Shown here piece after piece: positions 57,656 to 64,000 of a stretch of 64,000 nucleotides of DNA. Both the position numbers and the translations under genes were made by a program. The notes beneath the pieces were generated by a model. That model worked only from the letters and a program-made list of their open reading frames with translations. It was not told the DNA's origin and did no database searches. Numbering within the stretch: position 1 is the stretch's first letter; each line of letters opens with the position of its first letter. The stretch comes from Caenorhabditis elegans (lineage: Eukaryota > Nematoda > Chromadorea > Rhabditida > Rhabditidae): positions 13,392,001 to 13,456,000 of the forward strand of contig NC_003284.9 in the NCBI RefSeq assembly GCF_000002985.6, in the 5' to 3' direction.

Positions 57656-59671
57656 TTAAACAATGAGACGTTCGCTCAATTTGTTAGTTGGAGTAACGAC
57701 TGGGAAAAGAACATCTTCGAGAGCAGAGTAATAACCATCCGAATCGTCAAGCTTTTCTTCGTTAAGGATACACTCCTTTCGAATCGTCTCGCAAGCAACA
57801 CTGGTGAATGGGTAAATGGGGGAGTTGTGCATAGGCCCAGTGCCACGGGATCCACACTTTTGGAGTGAAATCACAATCCACGTAGTGGGGTAATCCATCT
57901 GACATTATGAATTTTAGAGTAAGATAATGAAAAACTTATCAATATTTCTATTTTTTTAATTGATAGATGCATGTAAGTCGTTTTAACGTCTTCAATGTAT
58001 TTAAACTTAATTCATAACTACTAACTTGTTAAAAATGTCTACTATTTATGATTTTCACTCAAAATGTTTAGCGGAGAAAACTGTATAATCGACATTCTTT
58101 GGCTACATTTAAAAAATGTTTTTTAAAACTTTCAGCACCATTTGAATGAATTCTATCAATTCTTAAAAACTATATACTTTATCAATCTTTGTTTCAATGT
58201 AAGCTACAATCTTTTGACCTCACCTGTTTGTACGAAATTCCATAAACCGTGTAGGTAAACTCAAACAAAAAGTACAGAGAGATGTGGAACGGAACGATCA
58301 TATATCCCAACGTATAGAGAATGTAGACATTGTAGCACATGTGGAGAAGCTGAAGTAAGTTATCTTTTTTAAAACCTAGATAGTTGCTAGCTCACTCTGA
58401 ATCCGGCACGATAGATGGCAAAGTTGAGAGTTTTGCAAAACACAGATAAAAACAAGGCGATCAGAAGATGGAACATCCAAATATTGTAAATGAAATTTTC
58501 AACGGGATTAATGAACAAGTAGCTAATCCAGACGATAACCATTTCGACAGTGAGGAAGAAGAGAAGGGTGATCTGGAAAAAATTTGATTTATAACGAATG
58601 TTGTTTTGTTTTGCTTTGAAAAAATGACCAACAGATGAATAACATACAGTGCTGGCCAAAAAGATATCCACTTTCAGTTTTTTGACGATTTCGATATTTT
58701 TTCCAATGGGCATAACTTCAAAACTAGGAAAAGTACCAAAAAATTTTCAACTGGTAAAATGTAGCTCGTGATCAGGCCTATGTATTTTTACATGTTGCAA
58801 TTATTCATCCATCACATGGCAAGTAATAAAGCGGCGGGCATCTCGTGAGTCCGTTTTTGACGATGATTACTAAGACGACTGTAACTCAAGAAACATATTT
58901 TTAATGAAAGGTTTGAGAAAGTAACAAAATGTTTATTTAATTTTTCATTGTTTGAACATATCAACTTTGTCCTAAAACCTCCATTTAAAAAAATGTGTGC
59001 GCTGAAACTAGTGTCTCATTAGACACTGTTTAGAGGCTTTGTTCAAAAATCAGGTTTCTTGGATTGAAAATCTTTTTCCGACAATTTTTGTGAAGAACTG
59101 ATGTTGTTATTATATTTGAACTACATATTAACCAATAAACAGAATTCAGAAAAAAAAATCTACTATTTTTGAGACATGAGCTCGAGATTACTCTACACTT
59201 CTCTTCTTTAAACTCTCTTGTCTTTTTCAATGGAGGTTTCAGGACGAAGTTAGTATGTTCAAACAATAAAAAATTATATAAACATCGTGTTACTTTCTAA
59301 AAACCTTCCATTAAAAATATGTTTCTCGAGTTACAGTCGTTTTAGTAATCATCATCAAAAGCGGACTCACGAGATGTCGGCCGCTTTATCACTTGCCATG
59401 TTTTGGGTGAATAATTTAATCATGTAAAAATACATAGGCCTGATCACGAGCTACATTTTACCAGTTGAAACTTTTTTGATAGCTTTCCTAGTTTTGGAGT
59501 TATGCTCAATGGAAAAAATATCGAAATCATCAAAAAACAGAAAGTGGATATCTTTTTGGCCAGCACTGTATATACACATTTCTCAAAGTGTTAGTTTGGA
59601 AGTGAAAATCTGCTTACCTCCATCTTGCTTTCCCTGCTGATTTCTGGAAGCTTGTCAATGAAACTTGCCAT
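57656..59671 (-). CDS. Four-pass membrane protein of unknown function, 199 aa
   Basis: Four exons (59671-59618, 58572-58396, 58349-58224, 57898-57656) join in frame to 199 aa. The start codon is just after an acceptor (ATTTCAG). About 18 soluble residues precede hydrophobic helices: ITLLFFLTVEMVIVWISYLF, then a helix around MFHLLIALFLSVF, then YNVYILYTLGYMIVPFHISL running into YFLFEFTYTVYGISY. A soluble tail of about 80 aa follows, with five Cys and an acidic patch (NEEKLDDSDG). The four-helix arrangement with short loops resembles many small nematode membrane proteins, but I recognise no family. Intron 1 (1,045 nt) is almost entirely a Tc1-ended element. Confidence 0.8.
58647..59568. mobile_element. 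922-bp palindromic element with Tc1-type ends
   Basis: The ends CAGTGCTGGCCAAAAAGATA and TATCTTTTTGGCCAGCACTG are inverted repeats, each flanked by TA. They match the terminal sequence of the Tc1 transposon as I know it. The arms (about 58647-58995 and 59225-59568) are reverse complements over some 345 bp with small indels, around a centre of about 230 bp. No transposase ORF is present, so it would depend on Tc1 transposase in trans. It occupies intron 1 of the four-pass membrane protein gene. Confidence 0.9.
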
Positions 59672-60705
59672 ATTGAGTCTGAAATGTGAAAATTAAACTA
59701 TTTTAATATTTCTTAAACATGCCACCGCGATAATAGACAGCGGTAATAAAAATTATAATTTGAAAGTAACAGAAAACTGTGAAAAATTCTTATTCAACAA
59801 TGAATGAAGCAATAAAACTTGTTTCAGCGAAACTACTAATAAATTAATCACAAATGCAACAACACACAAAATAGTGTACACCAATGTGGTCCGCTCGAAA
59901 AAAAAAAAAAAACAAAAAATGGCGCGTTCTCTATAGAGCGCGTTTACTTATTTTGGTGTCAATGGGGGAATTATGAGATGGTGGCGGATATTCGTATGTA
60001 TTGGTGTAATTGTAAACCAAAATGAACCCAATAAATTAACATTTTCAGCAAAATCTAAACGCCACACAAAGGTTAAAATTGCGGATTATCTCACAATCTT
60101 TTTTCGTAACACGTTGTTATCATCGTTCAATTCATAGTGACATTGCACCACTTTCATTTTGTTGTTCAAAATGCTCTGAAAATTAGTTTAATACTTTTTA
60201 AAGATTAACTTTGCAAGTTTCAAATGTTAAAGGCATAACTTTTTTATGTTCTGATAATTCCTTGAAGATTTAACAATTTAAACATAACTAAGTTCAAATA
60301 ACACTTTTTCATAAACCTGAGTGTGAATGTTTTCTATTTCCGGGTATACTTTTAGGGACTTACATCAATAATTATTTCACTGAATAATTTTGAATTTGAA
60401 CTTTTTTTAAAATCAAAATAAAGTTTCGAGAAAATGAACACTTGCGTGTTGGACTTAACGGTAAATAATATTCTGTTTGAGTTCAACTGAGAACCACCAC
60501 GTTGAACAAAAAATTGAATCAAAATAATTTTAAGATTTTGGAGAAAAACTTTTATATCCAGATCCCTTCTTTCTGATTGTCAGCCATTTTTCAGTCAAAT
60601 TAAATTTTACCCGGATGATGGAAATATGGACCGCTTAGTGATAAAAATTGGGTAAAAGAGTAAAGACAGATTGAATATCATATTTTATTTTTGACAGTAA
60701 TGCAT
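59672..60705. other. Intergenic stretch
   Basis: Upstream of the four-pass protein gene and downstream of the channel gene. A short palindromic GC segment (GCGCGTTCTCTATAGAGCGC) at about 59922-59941 may be a promoter element or MITE remnant. No gene is seen. Confidence 0.45.
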
Positions 60706-63700
60706 TCAAATTAATTGTGATTTGAATATGGAGGATGTTGAAACTTTTCGAGATTGATGTGCTGGTTGAGCAGGATCTGACTGCTGGCTTGCGAAACTCA
60801 GTTTTCTGAAATTTGAAATTTTAAAAATTCTAAATAAACCCCCTCAATATACCTGGTCAGCATTGACGGCGTAGTTGAAGTACTGCATCTTCGGATTGGC
60901 GACTTTGGAGGCATAAGAGAAGTCCCACTTTCAACGGTGTCGTGATTTGGTTGAAGAGGAATACCAATAGCAGACACTTTTCTGCCTAGTTGACCATAGC
61001 TAATTGATTGCCTAGAAAAAATAATTTAATAGTATCAAATTTGAAACAAATTTACGTTAGGTTTACAATCTCTAATGGTACTTGCAATTAATTAATTTGT
61101 GTACCTGTTGTGTCTGGAGAGTGGTGATAAAAGTTGAGATGGAATACTGACGGATCCGCGGGATGCAGCTGATAAATCCCCGCCACGAATCTTAAAATTT
61201 TTAGTTTGTTTTATTCACGGTGGGCTAATGATTCTTTAAATTTTTAAATTTTCAAAAACATGTGTTTATTTGGTAGTTTTTTGAGACATATTATTGTGAT
61301 AAAAATCGCTTAACTCCTAAAATTAAATCTCAATGACTTAAGAGCTTACTTACCATACGACTATTTCTTCGATCCAAATGAATATGAATTGAGTTACCAG
61401 ATAATTTTCGATCGGCTCCGGGGAACCTTGATGGCTTCTGAATAACTTTTATTACCAAACAATAACTACATCCTTAATTACAAACCTGGTCGTCCATATC
61501 ATCATTCCTTCCATTTTGAATGATAACAATACTTTCTGATCTCTCCTTCTCCTCCTCAGCAACTGCATCCACGAATTGTTGCTGCCTAGTTGAGTTTACA
61601 GTTCCCCAGACTGATTTGAAGAGGTAAATGAAAATTTCAAGAAGGGTGACCTAAAAAAATTTCAATAGTTGGTTTATTGAAATTTATTGCACTTACCGTA
61701 CTCATACCCAAGAATAGACCCATGCTACCTGCTATGTTGGACAATAAGTCTGCAGTTTGCAGTTGTTTTTGTTGTTCGATCCGTTCATACGCAACATGTG
61801 AAAAATAAAGGCTCACATGAGAAATGTCGGACCTGAAATAACTAGCTTACGAAAAAAATATTTCAGACGTTGAAAAAGATGGAAATAGATAAATTTAACA
61901 AAATCTGTTAACTTACTCTACTTTTGAACTGCTCAACCCTCGGCTTCTTCCATCCAAGTCTGAATAACTATTTGTTACGTCAAACTCTAACATATTACAT
62001 TCTGACGGACAATCACATTCGTCTTCCCAACGGTTATCAAGGCCTGGAAATTGGCTTTCAGAGGAATGCTAACTGAAATTTTAACTTACCTCGAACTTTC
62101 CGGAAGCATTGTTGAATTTGGTATGGAGTACAAATTGTATCATTAGAACCGCTTTCTCTAGCAGAATACGCCAACGGTGAGCACCCACACAAGTTGCGAA
62201 CTTTTCGAAGTTTGCAGTCAATTTCACAGTGAGTTGCAGTGTACTGCAAAATTAAGTTGAGTTTGGTTATTTTTGAATTCTTGTAAGTGTATTCTCTCGA
62301 AATCCCCAACTGGCGCTACTGTTGCTTTAAAATTACAAAAAAGTTATTTTTGCAATCCTTCAGAAAATCAATTTTAAAAAGTGTTAAAAAGTAGCCAGAC
62401 TTACCGGAACATCTGTATCATTTCTATTCCACCCTTTTGAGCAGGATCCCCAATTTGCTTTGTCTAGGAGAGATATCTGTAAATTTCACGGTCAATCTCT
62501 CTATTTTTAAAATGTTAACTCACATTTTTCATGGATATTGCCGCATGTAATTGCGAGTCAGGGGACACGGCTACTCCATAGGAGTTGATTTTTGGATATT
62601 TCTCCGATTCGTGCACCATGATCAGGAATCCCCTGTCTGGCTCAAAATCTAGTGAATCAGCGTCTTAAATCTTTGTTTATATCTCATCATTTAACAAATA
62701 ACATACGATCATCTATTTCATTGTTCCCATTTAAGACAAATTCCCAACCAAAACCATTTCCACTATACCACTGTCTGTATTTTTTATTTACATTCGACAG
62801 TCTGAAATATTTTTTAAAGTTTTAATTATTGTTTTTACAACTTGCCTGAAACATACTCCAACCTCTGTCATTTCAGTTGTTACATGTTCACAACAGTTAT
62901 GTAGCTTTTCCCTGCCAAAACTACACGAGATAAATGTTTCTTCACAAGATTTGCTGAAATTTCGAAGTGTTTTTGGTTTTTGTGTTGATTAAAGTATATA
63001 CCTGACAGATTTTAAAAAGTTTTTGACATTGAATTCCTGCTTTGTAAGTTCTTGATAATTATTCATAATTTCTAAAAATTGCTCTTCACCGAGTTTGGTG
63101 GATTTGTGTTCTGAAGTTGTCTGAAATTGAGGAAAGGTCAATATTATACATTTTCCAATCGTACAATTTCATCGAAATATCCAAAAATGTAGGTCCATGT
63201 TGATTTTGAGATGTTCAGTTCTTCAAGCTTTGTGGTGTTCAGAGGGTTTAAATTGCAAATTGTAACTTCAGGAAATAGAAGGCCTAAAACATCGTTATTG
63301 CAGTCCAGAAAAATTTATAAGTTCAGCTGTTTTTTTTTGTTTTTTTTTAAATTCAATAAAATTCAAACCATTCATTGGAACAATTGTGTTGGTTTGGAAT
63401 AAAGTTGGTTTTGCATGATAGCCCAGTAGAAGGTAACCACTCTGAAAAACGCGAGATGAATAAATTTCGAAAAGTTTTCCAAACTGGATTTTTGAGATTT
63501 ACCTGAGGCATACATGAGGCATGTTTCAGATCAAAACTATAAAAATATTTCATTATCTTATTACTTTCCGATTGAGACTGTAATATCCAAAATCTCATCC
63601 ACACATATTTTTCGAAAGTTTAATTTTCGATCGCCAAAAAACTTACATGAATCATAAACAAAGATAAACAGGATAACACCACTACAACCCAGAAAATGCG

Positions 63701-63766
63701 TGACGGCCAAGTGTTCGAATTGTATATTCTCACAAGTCCGTGATATGTTGTGAGCCCTGAGAACTC
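60706..63766 (-). CDS. DEG/ENaC-family sodium channel subunit, 5' end outside the window
   Basis: About seventeen exons run from 63766 down to the stop at 60706; the true start lies right of the window. The first visible exon has the pre-TM1 motif (FSGLTTYHGLVRIYNS) and TM1 (FWVVVVLSCLSLF). Then FPEVTICNLNP, a large extracellular domain with the family Cys pattern (THCEIDC ... NLCGCSP ... CDCPSECN), and pore/TM2 with GSMGLFLGMS, containing the selectivity GxS. A cytoplasmic tail of about 190 aa is Ser-rich. These trimeric, amiloride-type channels conduct Na+ and act in touch, acid or peptide sensing. One intron near 62845 uses a GC donor (TTCAG|GCAAGT). I do not assign a member name. Confidence 0.88.
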
Positions 63767-64000
63767 CTGAAAACTGAGTTGTATGTAAAGTGAACTAGTG
63801 TCATTTTGGAATATTGTTTTACAAAGGACAATTTTTCATATTGAAGGGTAGCGCCAGTGGGGAAAGTTTTAAGAACTACTACTTTTGTGCCAAAATGGTC
63901 GAATATCATAATAAAAACAATTTTAAATTTTAAAAATTTATTTAAATTCACTGTCAAATTACTCAGATTACTCAATTACTCAGTTTTTCCACTTTTAATT

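Overview
The window reads as a nematode X chromosome, almost certainly Caenorhabditis elegans. The DNA is AT-rich, with many introns of about 45-60 nt ending in TTTCAG. Genes sit close together on both strands, single tRNA genes are scattered, and inverted-repeat DNA elements lie in introns. The gene order UMP-CMP kinase, two near-identical forkhead genes, then a JMJD3/UTX-type demethylase matches what I recall of the C. elegans C29F7 region (fkh-3, fkh-4, jmjd-3.2). Symbols are from memory. Gene structures were built by hand from splice sites, and most were checked by reading frame.

Layout. 1-3071 (-): left-truncated secreted receptor L-domain gene with a 182-bp palindrome in an intron. 5-5.7 kb: degenerate repeat-peptide locus. 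6.2-7.2 kb (-): short-chain dehydrogenase. 10.1-14.3 kb (+): protein with two ZZ-like zinc fingers and a DUF4781-like region. 14.8-17.6 kb (-): complete CYP13-type P450, with a truncated copy at 18.7-19.3 kb that stops at an inverted repeat. 20.6-26.1 kb (+): tandem CHK kinase-like pair, both 394 aa with matching exon structure. 27.0-27.9 kb (-): UMP-CMP kinase.

29.4-40.9 kb: tandem duplication of a roughly 5-6 kb unit carrying fkh-3 and fkh-4 (421 aa each). The second unit also has a lysine-rich 233-aa ORF missing from the first. Comparing the units exposes two datable insertions (a 414-bp MITE and an LTR-like element) and one 172-bp block identical in both. 44.4-49.1 kb (+): H3K27 demethylase with an 805-bp palindromic transposon in an intron. 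50-57 kb: tRNA genes (Ser, Leu, Glu, Ser), a truncated tRNA-Leu, and an NSD/MES-4-like PHD-SET gene. 57.6-59.7 kb (-): unrecognised four-pass membrane protein with a Tc1-ended palindromic element in an intron. 60.7 kb to the right edge (-): DEG/ENaC channel, 5' end outside the window.

The genes form no single pathway. There are detoxification enzymes (SDR, P450, possibly the CHK kinases) on the left and chromatin and transcription regulators (two forkheads, a demethylase, a SET protein) on the right. I found no convincing new multi-gene system. The most informative signals are the paired duplication with its filled and empty insertion sites, the identical block upstream of the forkhead duplicates, a threonine replacing the SET-domain NHSC histidine, and large self-complementary elements inside introns.
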